Positions 36,266-48,436 of a stretch of DNA of 64,000 bases are shown here, piece by piece. The translations under genes and the position numbers were made by a program. Every line of letters starts with the position of its first letter. The first letter of the stretch is position 1. The notes under the pieces are model-generated. The model had not been told where the DNA came from. It saw only the letters and a program-made list of their open reading frames with translations, and did not search any database. Origin of the DNA: Allodiplogaster sudhausi (lineage: Eukaryota > Nematoda > Chromadorea > Rhabditida > Diplogasteridae). The stretch is taken from the NCBI GenBank assembly GCA_945643635.1, contig CALZFC010000015.1, positions 3,941,001 through 4,005,000 on the forward strand, given 5' to 3'.

Positions 36266-37321
36266 CTAACAAAAAAAATCACATTAATTTAATCACAAAA
36301 CTAAGTATGTAAAAGTGAGGTAGCCAAACATTCATTCAAGTAAAATCAAAACCGAATCATAAACTTATATTAAAACATTCCCGGCAATCGCACGTTTTTT
36401 CAAACCCACTTTGATCCAATTATAGTGCGCGGGCTGGCGCCCTTTCCCAGCGAATGTGTGTTAGCTGACAAAGCTGTGTGTTTGTGTCCTCACAGACTAG
36501 AAATTGCGATATTTATTGTTAGCAGAAACTTGATGCAAGTCTGAAATCCATTTACTGGTCGATGTAGAATTATAAGAGGAAGCGTGAACGCAACGCGTGC
36601 TTGACGCGTCGCGGCATGGCAATTTAGCATTTCCTCCCTCCAAAACTATTTATGGTGGACATTACTTATTTCGTCATCATTTGTGTCAAGTTTTTAAACC
36701 CGGTTTCATCAGCTTTGCAGTAATACAAGAGATGTTTACAAAAGTATATATCTCCTATACTCCCAATATTTTATTCGTGATTAGAGGAGAAATACTATCG
36801 TTTTATTTCATTTTCATCGAAAAATATTTTCACAAATTAAATTTTCTTCATTTCTTTGCAAGCTCTTTTCATTTCTGTGTAGCCAGAAGCTGTAGGGCTA
36901 ACTTATAATCCCTCAAGCTTTGACAAGTCTAGAGAAGGCGATTTATCTCAATAACACGGTATACAATATATCGCAATATCACGATGACAATAGAGGCTTC
37001 TAGCACACACCAAATCTGATTATTATCGCTCAAAATATTTCATGGGCTGGGGGGCGGTATGTCTTGATTGCCTGGATAAAGGACGAATGTGCCTTGGTAC
37101 CTCGGGAAATACGTGGCAGGAACAACGAGGGACTCGAGTGGGTGTAGTCTTTATCAACGGGAGGGCCCGGTTGAGCGGGCCATACTTCGCCACGGCCTAA
37201 AGCGTGTATATATGTAACTAAGATGTTTAATATAACTAATACTAGCCTTCTGGTGCCATCTGTTTGGGAGAGAGCCGCGGACCACTTCCAGCTCAATCAA
37301 GTATGATACGTTGGTAAAAAT

Positions 37322-38626
37322 ATGCAGGCTGGAAAGTCGGCTTGCGACAGAATGTCGGCTGTCATCAAAAGAAAGCTACATGACCACGTTGATAGCGGAG
37401 GAGATGTGAAGAACACAGATGATTTCTTCGTCGCCATCAATTCTGGCTTCAAGTCTCTGGCGGGACTCTCTGTATATGTTCGCAAGATCGAAAACCGCAA
37501 ATCATCATCGACGAAATTACCGGGAATTTCAACACTTAACACCTTTGTTTTCGAAGATTCGGGAATTCGAGCATACCGACATTCAACAATTGGTCAAGGA
37601 ATGCTTTTCTTATTCGACACCATGCAGCCAAACTCTGCTCGAGGAATTAATAGGAGAGAAGGCGGTGTGATACCTGGAGATTCAAAATTTTGGGCAGCGA
37701 TTGGCAAACCGCTACGTCTTGAAAGGACTCGTCACTTAGTCGCTGAACATGCAGATGAGGCGGAACACTGCAAGCCAGAAGACTCTGATTCCTGCGACTC
37801 ATCTCTGCACCTCTATAGGTGCCCAGAGGAAGGCTGCGGAGCTGAGTTTTTAAGATCTTCAAACCTTGAACGTCATTTGCTAATGGGCAAGCACAAGCTG
37901 GCTCCCGAACGTCTTACGCTAAGAGATCAGTCTCTGAAATATTACGCTGCCGCTCTTGAAGGTGTTCAGGCTAAGAGAGCATATCCCGAGGTTGTTTCTG
38001 CAATAGAATCACTCGAGGTTAGCTGAATGGTGATATAATATTGCTTGAGTGATAACATGAGTGACTTGAGGAAACAACTGATAATGGTAAACGAGCCATG
38101 AAAGGATGGGCTTTACGTGTTCGGAAGCGCAGCGAGAGGCTTCCTGATCGGTCGAAGGAATATATCAGGAAATTGTTCGATGAGGGATGGCGAACGAAAG
38201 TGAAAGTGGACCCCAGAACAGCAGAGATGAGGATGAAGAACTCTGTCGATGAATCGGGAAATTTGGTGTTCACGCCTGTAGAACTACTTAATTACCGGCA
38301 AATCGCAGCAATTTTTAGCCGCCTGGCCCACAAGCAAAAGGAGGTAATTGACTTTGAAAAACTATCAAAATAAAGATTACATTCTTTAGGATCCACCCGT
38401 GCAGTCAGACTCTCCCATTGCATCTTCCGCTGTCGCCGATCTATTTGAACAAGAAGGCGATGAAGAAGAGGAGTTCGTCACGGATCCCATGTTCGAATCT
38501 GCATACGATATCGCCCGGGAAGAAACACAAACCCAAAATCTGTCAGACGACTCTGAAATTCCTGATACTAGTAATAGAGGCACAGACGCTTCAGGCAAGG
38601 AAGCAAAAGAAGAACTTTTCAAATAA
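37322..38626 (+). CDS. C2H2 zinc-finger protein carried by the foldback element
   Basis: Model: 37322-38017, 38071-38343, 38390-38626, giving 401 residues with small GT-AG introns (53 and 46 bp) and consistent phases. Residues about 170-200 form a C2H2 finger (YRCPEEGCGAEFLRSSNLER, then HLLMGKH). After intron 1 comes a conserved-looking block, KGWALRVRKRSERLPDRSKE, with FDEGWRTKVKVDPR and YRQIAAIFSRLAHK. From memory, this arrangement resembles uncharacterised repetitive proteins of several invertebrates. The C-terminus is acidic (EQEGDEEEEF). A role in binding the element's own ends is inference. The last 1.5 exons lie in the right inverted arm and are duplicated in the left arm. The true start could be upstream, because the frame is open before the ATG. 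Confidence 0.7.
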
Positions 38627-39696
38627 CAAGTGCATACATATAGTTTTGTTGCACGAATATTCCTTCTCCTTATGCTCTTTTAAAAGCAATTCCACATTCG
38701 TATTTTTTTCAAAATCTTCGTCAATCGATTGTCTAACAGTGAATATAATTTTTTCCTCCTTTGTTTTCGTTTTCCTTACCAAGAAAAACCATTTAATTTG
38801 ATTCGTTGAGAGAAAAAATGCGCCCTTGAGTTTTCGATATCATGGGTCGATTGCATGACGTGGAAAGACTTCTATATTGATAGAAAAAAGGAAATGTATA
38901 TCCTTCAAATTCCATGAAAAGGGAATATGTTATGCAGGATTCTTCGCTCTATCTTATGATATGGAGAATTGCTCCGGCTGGCTACCTCTGTGGACTAAAA
39001 ATGAGGGTTTCATTAGTTATCATTGAATTATTTTTTTTCCGAAAAACATATAATTGCATTCTCTGAGTCCCAAGGTAATACGTATATCGGTGATAGATAC
39101 CTTTTCTGGTAGAGAATTTAATGGCGAATATATCGACATCAATATTATCCCAAAAACAAAGCTTTGAAAATAATTATACAGTTTCATCCCAACGAGCAAA
39201 AACGCGAGTGCACCAGGTTCAAGTCAAAATTTCGTAAAATGTATATCCTTCGATTTTCTTCATAAGAACATATCTTGTGTAGTTTTTTCTCCTCTTTCTT
39301 ATGAACTATAAATTGGCCCGTGCCCGGGCCGCGAAATAGGTTAAATGTCCAAAAAACCAATTTCTGAAATAGAAAAATGCCTAAAACTGGTCAAAACTGA
39401 ATTTTTCAAAAAACACATCATACATCTTTTTTGTGTGCTTTCCAATGACAAATAAAACAAAAAAAAAGAAAACTGAAAAATATTAAGTTTTAAGGAAGTT
39501 ATGAACACTCAAAATTTTGCCATACTATTGCATGCACTGAGAAGAAAAATTTTTTTAAAACAAATCTGACTTCATTATTTCTTTTAAAATGCAAGTGGGT
39601 ACTCCTCATAAAATTTTGGTTACCAAAATCCGACACTTTCCCCCGGGGCAGGCGCCCATGGGGTGCTGCTTGATCCTTACAGAGAGGCTCTCTTAA

Positions 39697-40241
39697 TGTA
39701 TTGTCTCCGCCTAAGTTACTTTCCTCCTCCACCTGGCCACTCGTTGTCCTCTCGGGTCTGAAAAAACTTGCTTCTCGTTGTTGCTTTGCTCCCCGTCTCA
39801 TCTCTGGCCATCAACTTCAAACGTTGAGTTGTATTCCGGGAGAATAGACAAGAGAGAAGACATGAGAGTGGAGCCAGTGCGAGTGCCTTCTCTGGCTTTC
39901 TTATACTCTGCCGCACCTTTATTCTATAGAATAAGTTCGGGACCGGTGCGGGAACTTTCGAAATTCCCGCACCGGTCCTGGAACCTTCAGGAACAAAATC
40001 TTGAGTGGTGAAAATTCCCGGAGAAAATTCCTTCATGTTTTCACGCCTGAAATGTTTATTTGTGGTTCGTGCCCTATGGCCAACGTGTCCGAAGGCATTT
40101 CGGGCTTTATTTATTGGCTTAAATATACTTTTAAATGCAAAATATATCTTTTTCTTAGCAATGAACCCAGAATCCGTTTATTTTGGCAATGCTTGGATGG
40201 TCTGGTGGGAGGAATTCATGTGGGATTTTGTTTAGGTCGAC
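39697..40241. other. Spacer between foldback element and phosphatase gene
   Basis: About 545 bp with no exon recognised. It contains the GC-rich hairpin at 39940-39978, listed separately, and the 3' end of the phosphatase gene, which is transcribed towards it. Confidence 0.5.
39940..39978. repeat. 15-bp perfect GC-rich inverted repeat
   Basis: Positions 39940-39954 (GGACCGGTGCGGGAA) are complementary to 39964-39978, with a 9-base loop. It could be a transcribed hairpin, a relic of a small element or an extruded palindrome; no target duplication was found around it. Confidence 0.85.
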
Positions 40242-43198
40242 TCAGACAGAGTCGTCTTCGTGCGTCTTTCCTTTGTCCTTCTCATTGTCACGCGGCACTT
40301 TCTTGTCGTTCTTGACTCCGCCCACTCGTCCGGCTCCTCCTCCTTCACCCTTTGCGTCCTTGGCTCCTCCCACCTGTCCAGCCGCTCCGCCTTTTCCATT
40401 CTTGTCCTTGCCATCCTTGAGGCTGACCGACTGGGACGCGTCAGCCGTGAGGTCATCTTCGGGCACCTTTGGCGCGAGATTAGAAGAAGGCTTAAACTGC
40501 AAATGGAATATCATTGCAATAAAGTAGTCTGTGTGAGAGATGAATTTTTAAAATGTCCAAAATAATGCTGCGTTTTCTGCCCCCTCGAAAGAGAGAGAAA
40601 CGAACGAGGACAAAGGAGATGGCGAGATTCTTGGAGACGTTGACGACGCCCGCGTAATTGCACAGCTCTTGCTGGTAGCTAGCGGCCGAGAAGACTGTGA
40701 TGAGTTGACGGTGCGCGAAGAGACGGTAGCCGTACTCCACGACCTGGGAAAATGGTAAGAGGAAGAACGTCTTATTCATCTCGCAACTCTTGGTCTCCAT
40801 TCATTTTTTTTAAATAGTTTTCTTTACAGTTGTTTTCATTCTCATTTGTTTTCCCTTTTTTAAACCTCTTCATTAGTGAGCATTTTGATGGATCCATAAA
40901 AGCTACGGTTAGTGTGTGGACCCGCCTGGTGGGCGCGGATGATCATCTTGACGTTGAGTTGCTTGCACTTCGCTGCGACGTCCGCCTCGCCAAAGTTGTA
41001 CGAGCACGCGCGCAGCCGATTCGCCTTGAAGCTCTCCAAGCCGCACTGCAATATTTAAACGAAATCATTTTTTTTAGCAATTAAGAATTTTTAAAAAATT
41101 ATAATAAATATTTTAAAAAATTAACGTAATTTCAGCTCTTTTTTTTACATAGTAACAAATTGGCTTCTCAAACGAGCATCTATGCATGTAGCCCAATATA
41201 GTGACTTTTTAAAACTACACATCTTATGGATATACATAATAAACATTGAATGCATCTAATTGCTTGACAAGGGATGTCCGAAACCAGGCAAGGGCCGGGC
41301 CGGGTTCGGCTGGCTTTGGACATGCCTGATCTTGACAGACCTCAGGATCGGCCCAGAGAATGTCTTGCGCGATGCCCTGGGGCGCGACGATCGGCCTCTT
41401 CAGCTGGCGGATCGTGTCCAGGTCGTGGAGATTCGGCGAGATGCCTGGAAGAAGAAGCATGCAAATGGGCATGGAACTAAAGGAGATTAAGGAGCAAGGA
41501 CTTCAGGAGCATATTATCTCAATTGTTGTATGCCCACGTGCATGCCTTCTCTTTGTCGCTCTAATTCTTTCTCTCTTGTTTTTCTCTCTATTTTCTCTCT
41601 CTATTCTTTCAGTCGCTCCGCTCCCCTTCTTTGTCTGTCTCTCTCGTGTCTCTCTCTCTCTCGCTCTTCTCAGACCTCCATGCATGCAAAGAATCTGCCC
41701 TGCAATGGTGGCCGAGAGAGGCATCCACGAGAAGACAGTGTTGAAGTGCTCGTACAGCTTAACGGCCACGTTCTTGTCCTTCCATCTCTTCTGGCACTCC
41801 TCCTGCAATAATTCCTCCAGTCAATTATTTCTTTTTTTGCACGTTGCGTCACGGTTTTCCTTCTCTACTGACATAGAAGCCGTATTTCTTGTTGATGTGC
41901 GCGAGTTCGTGGTTGTCGCGTAGCAGGAAGACTCGATCCGGGTAGAGCTGGCGGAAGACGAGCAGCTGCACGATCACCTGCAGAGAGAGAAAGAGGGTTG
42001 TGGAGAGAAAGGGAGAGGGTGACAGGAAGAGTCACAGAGTGAGAAGAGGGTGAGTGAACGAGAGAGGGATAGAAAGGGAAGGAAGAGGATGAGAGAGAGA
42101 GAGAGAAAAAGAGAGAGAGGGAGACCTCGATGGAGTGCGCACCGCGGTCGACGTAGTCGCCAAGGAAGAGGTAGCGTCTCTTCTTGGGGAATCCGCAGAT
42201 GTAGAAGATGCGACGGAGATCGGCGAGCTGGCCGTGGATGTCGCCGCACACGAAGAGCGGCGACTCCAACTCGAGCAGCGTCGGCAGCCGCTGAGGATTC
42301 GCTCTTTCTTTCTTTTTTCTCTCTTTCTTCAAATCTTTTAATCAACTAATCTTAAAAAAACTCTTCAAAGAATTGCAATAATTAACGCTTTTTTACACAC
42401 CAGGTAAAAATTCCTTATTTTTCTTATTTTTAAAAAAATCAAGTTCGATCCTTCATCGCCAAGACTCACCGCTAGAAGACTGTTATTCAAACAAATATTT
42501 TGATGGAGGATACGGAAAGATGAGACTTTTAGAGTGGGCGCAATTCAATTGCAACGACTGAGCCAAATTAGAGCTGCTGCTCAAAGTGTACATACACTGT
42601 GGACTACCCAGAGTGCAAAGTGGTGAGAATGAGTACGTTTTGTGTTGAGAAATCACTTCTATCCCGAAAGCATCAACCCGTCTATTGTTTTCTCATCATC
42701 TTTAGCCTTATGAATAATGGTCGCCTCATGAAAAGGCGAGTAAAAATTCAGCAGATGATTTTCGATGCTCATTTTCTCCGTAAGCATAAGGATGCTTTGG
42801 TGGTTTCTTCTTCTTGAGCTATGTATACGACTGATCGGAGCTTGGATGCCTCGAGATACCTGCATGTCCATCTTGACCGCGTCGAGCAAACTGTGCAGGT
42901 GCGACGGCTCGAAGACAATGTCCTGTACATTTGGGGGACTACAAAATGTCATGCACAATTGGGACGACATTAAATAGGAGTCAAAATTATTGTTTTCTTT
43001 GTAAAACATAATCAAGTACTTTTTAAGATTAATTCATTTTAAAAGATTTTTATTCCTTTTCATTTTTTTTTGTTATTTGTGTACTTGCTCAAAGTTTACC
43101 TGTTGGATGTTAAAAATGGCGAGAGTGACATCAATCAGCCATCCCTTCGACATAACCTCGTGGATGGATTTCTTCAGGTCATCTTCAAAGCGAATCAT
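40242..43198 (-). CDS. Divergent PP1-type serine/threonine protein phosphatase catalytic subunit
   Basis: PPP-family metallophosphatase. Exons in transcription order: 43100-43198, 42860-42922, 42126-42290, 41873-41977, 41676-41802, 41341-41444, 40926-41045, 40612-40743, 40242-40496, giving 389 residues with all phases consistent. Metal-binding and catalytic motifs: GDIHGQ (about residues 70-75), GDYVDRG, a variant LLRDNHE (residues 127-133), CMHGGISP and IRAHQVVEYGY. The standard RGNHE is RDNHE here, with the catalytic Asn and His kept. The rest is also divergent ([18 protein letters not shown] for the usual TLFSAPNYCGEFDNAG), as in rapidly evolving nematode PP1-like enzymes. A Lys/Gly-rich tail of about 80 residues follows the core. 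Intron 7 appears to use a GC donor (CACCAG|GCGGGT). The intron downstream of exon 3 carries a GA tract. Confidence 0.9.
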
Positions 43199-45063
43199 TA
43201 ATCCATCATTAATAGAAATTGACGCTTTTTAAATAAATTGGTATTATTGTTAGTTTACATACTTTTTTGCAGGACATTTGTAGTATAGAACTTAATTTGG
43301 GATTTTTTCCTTTCAGTTTCTGTGATTACAATTGTAACAAAAAAGGTGGGAAACATTTTGTTTAATTAACACAATGACCATGGGGCGGCTAGGAATCATA
43401 TTCTCTTGAACGAACACTTATTTTCCCTGGTCGTTGACTGTGAGAGAGGCGCTGCAGCCATTGTAGAGGGAAAAGGTGGGGGCAGAGAGAGAGAGATAGA
43501 GAGAGAGAGAGCAGGAAGGGGTGACAGCCACTTCCTGCCGTAGATTGTAATCACAATGACAAGACTTTCACCAAAAAGAGAAACAAAGAGGATCATTACA
43601 TCAAAAATTTGCACTCTTAGCGCCTTCTGTTTTTCCGAGAAAAACAAATTTTCAATTTTCAGCGCATTCAAATGAACGTCCACTTTCTCTATATCATTAT
43701 CGGAATGAAAATCTGATGCTCGGCAAATCATTTACAAGCCATCATATGATTGGCGTCAGTGCGAGCGCATTATACAATTGACGAAATTTATGTGTCGGTC
43801 GGGCCACTTTGCCTAGTTTATGAGTCATCCCCAAGGGTACCGTAACGCTTTGCTACGTGGTTCCTAAGTTGCGATCTATATATGTACATAGTACATACAT
43901 ATCTCTTATCCTGGAAGCGCCGCAATGGAGTTTAATCATTTGCGATTATAAACAAAGCAACTTGTTCAAATAAGTTAAAAGATATGAAAAGGAAAATTTC
44001 CTTTACAACAAATTCGACTGCAAAATTAAAATCTGTGTAAGAGATTGTAAGGTACCGTGTTCGGAATCGCCTCGAACAACAGTAGTCAAAGCCTAACGGG
44101 AGAGAAGAAGACATGAGGACTTCCGAAGAGAGAGAGGAGGCAAGAGTGGAATCAACAGCACTGAGCTGACAAAAAGGATAATGGAGAGAAGTAACAGTAT
44201 TTAACAAACAATTAGAAATGAACCATTCTTTATTTCACTGTCGATAAGGCATGAAAAATTAGACCTCAAGAGTTCCGATGCGCCACGAAATGTCTTGGTT
44301 GGCGGCGATATCAAGGAGACATCAGAGGAGAAGCCGATAACGTCATCTTTTGATAATTCATTCACGCATGTTGAATGATTTATTATATTCCGAAAGAGAG
44401 AAAGGAAGTGACTTCCGTCCGGACGAAGATCACGATGATGACTCTCTCCCCTTCTCTCGCTCTCTCCCTCTCTTTTTCTCGCTATTTCTTTCTCTTTCTT
44501 TTGGTCTCTCATCCATCCCTCCTGGTTGCCTCGACAACCATCTCAGATGCACGGGAGAACGGAGAAAAGAGAGAAGATAGAAAGATAAAGAACAGTGAAG
44601 ATGAAAACACGAATGGCGAGCCATGTATCTTGTATATTGAATCTCTAATAATTCATAGGATTCTAGTATTATATTTCAGTTTCATCGTATTCGTGCTTAT
44701 GTAAACATTTATTAGTATTCTCCCCATTCAATAGTCTTCTTTAAATGTTATTTATCGACTGAGATCTAATAACAGATCTTTCCAGTGATCTAAACTTGTG
44801 CACTAGAATGTGAGCAGAGTTGGAAACTTCTTTTTATGCAAATTGAATTGCGTAATATTATAAAGACGGATTAAATCCGAAAGAATGGACCGCTTCTTCC
44901 TTTGCAGATCCAGCCACTTCATCGCTTCCAAGAAAAAAAAACTTTAGTTTTTTCCCGACTTTCTCACACCCGGACGTTTGTGAAAGAGCTCGTTCAGCCT
45001 GCTAGAGTGTTGTGACGAAGGAGAGAAAGGGAGGGATTGAAGGGAGGTGGTGTGGAGGGTAAG

Positions 45064-45068
<5 letters not shown>

Positions 45069-45095
<27 letters not shown>
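45069..45095. repeat. (GA)n microsatellite
   Basis: About 13 pure GA units, followed by about 400 bp of purine-biased sequence to 45490, whose highly charged open frame is probably not coding. Confidence 0.85.
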
Positions 45096-45098
<3 letters not shown>

Positions 45099-45715
45099 CA
45101 GCTTGGAGAGAAATATAGAGAGAGTACGCAGGCTGTGCTAGACATTGTCACATTTTCATAAAAGAGAACGAATTGAAGAACTAGTAGACAATGCGATGGA
45201 ATATGAAAGTTAGAGTAGGCAAAGAAATAAAATTAGAAATTAAAGGAAGGAAAATCAAGGGAAAATGAGGTCAGAAAAATGCTAGAGAATGAGGGTCTGA
45301 AGGAGACAAAGCGTGATGAGAAAGCAGAAGAAATGAGAAGAATGGATGCTAGAGGGAGGAAGTGGGAACGATGGAGAATGTTGAAGAGAGATGGTGAAGT
45401 GGATGAGACAGCAAGGAAGAGCAAGTGGGGAGAGAGAGTGCAGAGAATGAGAGATGAAGGTGCGAACGGGAAATTGGGGGAAGAACATCAAGCCCGGGGG
45501 CCATTCACTCTTCTAGCCATACGGCACCAATCCACTCGCCTATCCTTTCTTACTCCCACCTCCTCTCACTTTCTCGCTATCTCTTGCTCTCTTCTTCCCA
45601 CACTATCTCTCGTTCTCTTCGTTCCACTATCTCTCGTTCTCTTCGACTCGCTCTCTCTTTCTCTCTCTATCTTCATGTGACTCTCTCATTTCGCAGTCGT
45701 GTTCACCTTCCCAAT

Positions 45716-45717
<2 letters not shown>

Positions 45718-45776
<59 letters not shown>

Positions 45777-45778
45777 TC
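45718..45778. repeat. (CT)n microsatellite
   Basis: About 30 CT units with one TTT interruption; similar tracts occur at 49236-49275 and 49612-49642. Confidence 0.88.
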
Positions 45779-46668
45779 CACACTTTCTGAGCCTGTGGGC
45801 GAACATTTCAATCACTCTCCAGAAACGGGAAAAGAGATGAAGTTTGCGCTGCTTAAATATTAAAAAAAAATCGTATTTTCTAAATGTTTCTTCAATCGTT
45901 TTCCAGAGTCTATTTGTATGCATTTCTATGTACATATCCTTGATGTTTTCTCCTTCTTTTAAGAAATGATTTATAAAGAGTATTTTAAAACTGTCATGTT
46001 TTCATCTTCACTAATCTCTGTCATCTTACTGATTTGAATACTTTTTCATTGCTTGTCTCACCTGACACCTAGAAACAGAAGGGGGTCGAGCATCATGGCA
46101 AAGAGGAAACGCAGACAGAAAGTGGAGAAACAGGGGAAAACGGTTAGAGAAAGAGAGGGAGAGTGTGAGAAAGAGAGAGAGAGAGAAAGGGAGAGAGAGA
46201 GGAGAGAGAGAGCGTGAAGTTAAAGACGCACGCCGGAAGCGGACGATGAGTTTGGGGAATGTAGACGGCCTGAAAGCGCCTCTCGATGAAACAGCCGTGA
46301 GGAGAGAGAGAGAGCCAGAGAGAGAGAGAGAGAGAGAGTGAGTGAAAGCCAGAGAGAGGGAGAGAGAGAGAGAGGGAGAGAGAGAAAGAGGGAGGGTAAG
46401 AGGGAGTGGAAAAGGAGATGGAGGAATGAGATAGGCAGAGAACGACGTGCTGCGTCATCAGGCTGCCCCGAACTTCTTCCTCGATATGGCCTTTCCTTTT
46501 GTTCTTTCTTTGCATTCTTCTCTACAGTTCTTGCCTTTTCACTTTTCTCTTTGCCACTTCCGTTTCGAAGAGTCAAGCAAAGATTAGGACTGAGATCGAC
46601 AATCTCCTGGAAGGTTAGAACTATCAATAGAGAGTAGTGCTCCAACAACAGTCTCCCTCTCCCTGTAA

Positions 46669-46699
<31 letters not shown>

Positions 46700-48270
46700 A
46701 TCCCTTTTCCTCGATCTACCTCATCATCTGATAAAAAATAAACTGTTCTTTTTTTTTCGCCTTGACGATGGTTACCAGTTGTCCGGTATGCGCAGAATGC
46801 ATATGCGCCAAAATGGGTGATCTTATAAATTGAAAAGACGGGGAAAGAAGATAACTAAAAAAGAAGATCGAGAAATGAACGAAAGAAGGTTAAGAGAAAG
46901 AGACAGAGAGACACAGAGAGCAAATGATAGAGCGAGAGAATCAAGGGAAATACACAGAGAGCAAATGAAAGAAGGATGGGGAGAAAGAGAAAGAAAGGGA
47001 GGGCAAATGATAGAAGGGGAGAGATAGAAACGGGAAAAATAAAGCCGATGTCAAAAGAATTTGAGAAACGGGCTTCTGCAAAAGCTGTCGGTTACAGCGC
47101 CGACGAGATATCACTAGGACGAAGAACATAAAGGAGAGGGGGACGAGGGTAAAGGAGGAGAATGTTAGAGAAAAGAGATAGAGACAGAGAAATTAGAGAG
47201 CGAGAGAGAGAGAGAGTACGAGGGGAGAGAGACTGCGTCACCCTGAAGGGGGCGGTGCTTTGTCCGAGCTTCTCCTCGTTGCTGCTCTCTGCTGCGAGGC
47301 GAAGAAGATGGCCGAGAATGTGGCGAGCGAGAGTGCCAGACAAGGCAGAGTGACCGGAGATATGGGCAGAGACGCAGGGCAGTAGCAGCAGCTGCGACGC
47401 GACTGAGCGAGCGCGCGCGGCTCCCAATCATCTCTCTCCGTTCCTTGTCCTCTCTGCGCCCTCTGCCTTTGCCGTACTGTTTCCCACTTGTGGTTCTCTC
47501 TCTCTGTTCTCTTCTGGTCCTGCCTATTTCTCCTGTCTTCTTTGCCTCCTCGTCTCTTCTTTCGCAGTGTTCCGCCGACTTCCCTCTCCCTGCTGCTGTT
47601 CTCGTTTCCGCCGCTTGGGTCGCGGAAGGAGGCTGAATGATTAAACCTCCGCTTTCGCATGCCCAGTGTTCTCTGGTCTTATTGTAGAGAAGCTTCCTTT
47701 ATCTGCCCGGAATGAAGAGTATCCTTGCATTGCTTTATCCGCTCGGCCGTTTATTTTCATTCGTTTCTCGCCTGTTTCCTGGTTGAATGGCGTAGTTGAG
47801 TGGTGCTTTTTCTTCTGTATTCGTCCTTGCTTCGCCGGTCGTCTCGTGCTATCTGCATTGATGATTGTGAAATAGACAACTAGAGATCGCAGATGGCACA
47901 AGAGAGACAAAGATCGCTCGGGCGCTTATATCCAATGTTTTTTTCTGTTTTACAAACTGTTTACTTATTTAATACCCTCCAATCCTAAATAAAGCTTCCG
48001 TATTTTACCGTATTTGCTCTTAATATTTATTGTGCACGCGGTATTATTGTTATGCGTCTATATATTCAATCATATCACGCATTGCAATGCACCTCTTGAC
48101 ATACTTTGCATGACTATCTGCTCACATACTAGAAAGCTTGGCAATTTATTGTGGTTAGCAGCGAAATTCTAGGAACGGAGAATGCGCCAGGATACTTGCT
48201 ATTGCTCGTGTTTATTGAACGTTCGCAACATGCTTTGTTTATAAGTGGATGTTAATAGTTGCACGAGGTC

Positions 48271-48436
48271 CAGTGCTGAAATAGGTAGGACCCATGACAG
48301 CGTTGTAACCCCCCGGGCCGAAGGCTCGGAATCCTGTCTTTCCCGTGCTTCCTTCTCTTTGTAACCCCTCGGGCTGGCCATTTGGCCGTTTGTAACCCCC
48401 GACCGAAGTCGAGAAGTGGGCACTATTTCAGCACTG
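48271..48436. mobile_element. Short hAT-like miniature element (MITE)
   Basis: A 166-bp element with 14-bp terminal inverted repeats (CAGTGCTGAAATAG at 48271-48284 and its complement at 48423-48436). It is flanked by the identical 8-bp duplication ACGAGGTC (48263-48270 and 48437-48444). The interior has three GTAACCCC-containing motifs (near 48305, 48361, 48391). There is no coding capacity. The 8-bp duplication points to hAT mobilisation. Confidence 0.9.

Larger units (their letters stand above)
34066..39696. mobile_element. 5.6-kb TTAA-flanked foldback element with ~1.5-kb inverted arms
   Basis: The left arm (about 34066-35584) is the reverse complement of the right arm (about 38165-39696), with few differences. 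The main divergence is a short block just inside the tips. Both tips read TTAAGAGAGCCTCTC, so TTAA lies at 34066-34069 and 39693-39696, a probable 4-bp target duplication. The central 2.6 kb (35585-38164) is single copy and contains a 15-bp tandem repeat, an EGF-like exon on minus and the 5' part of a C2H2 zinc-finger gene on plus whose 3' part lies in the right arm. I see no DDE transposase. The element may be non-autonomous, or its enzyme may be unrecognised. The outermost tips resemble those of the abutting palindromic element. Confidence 0.82.
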
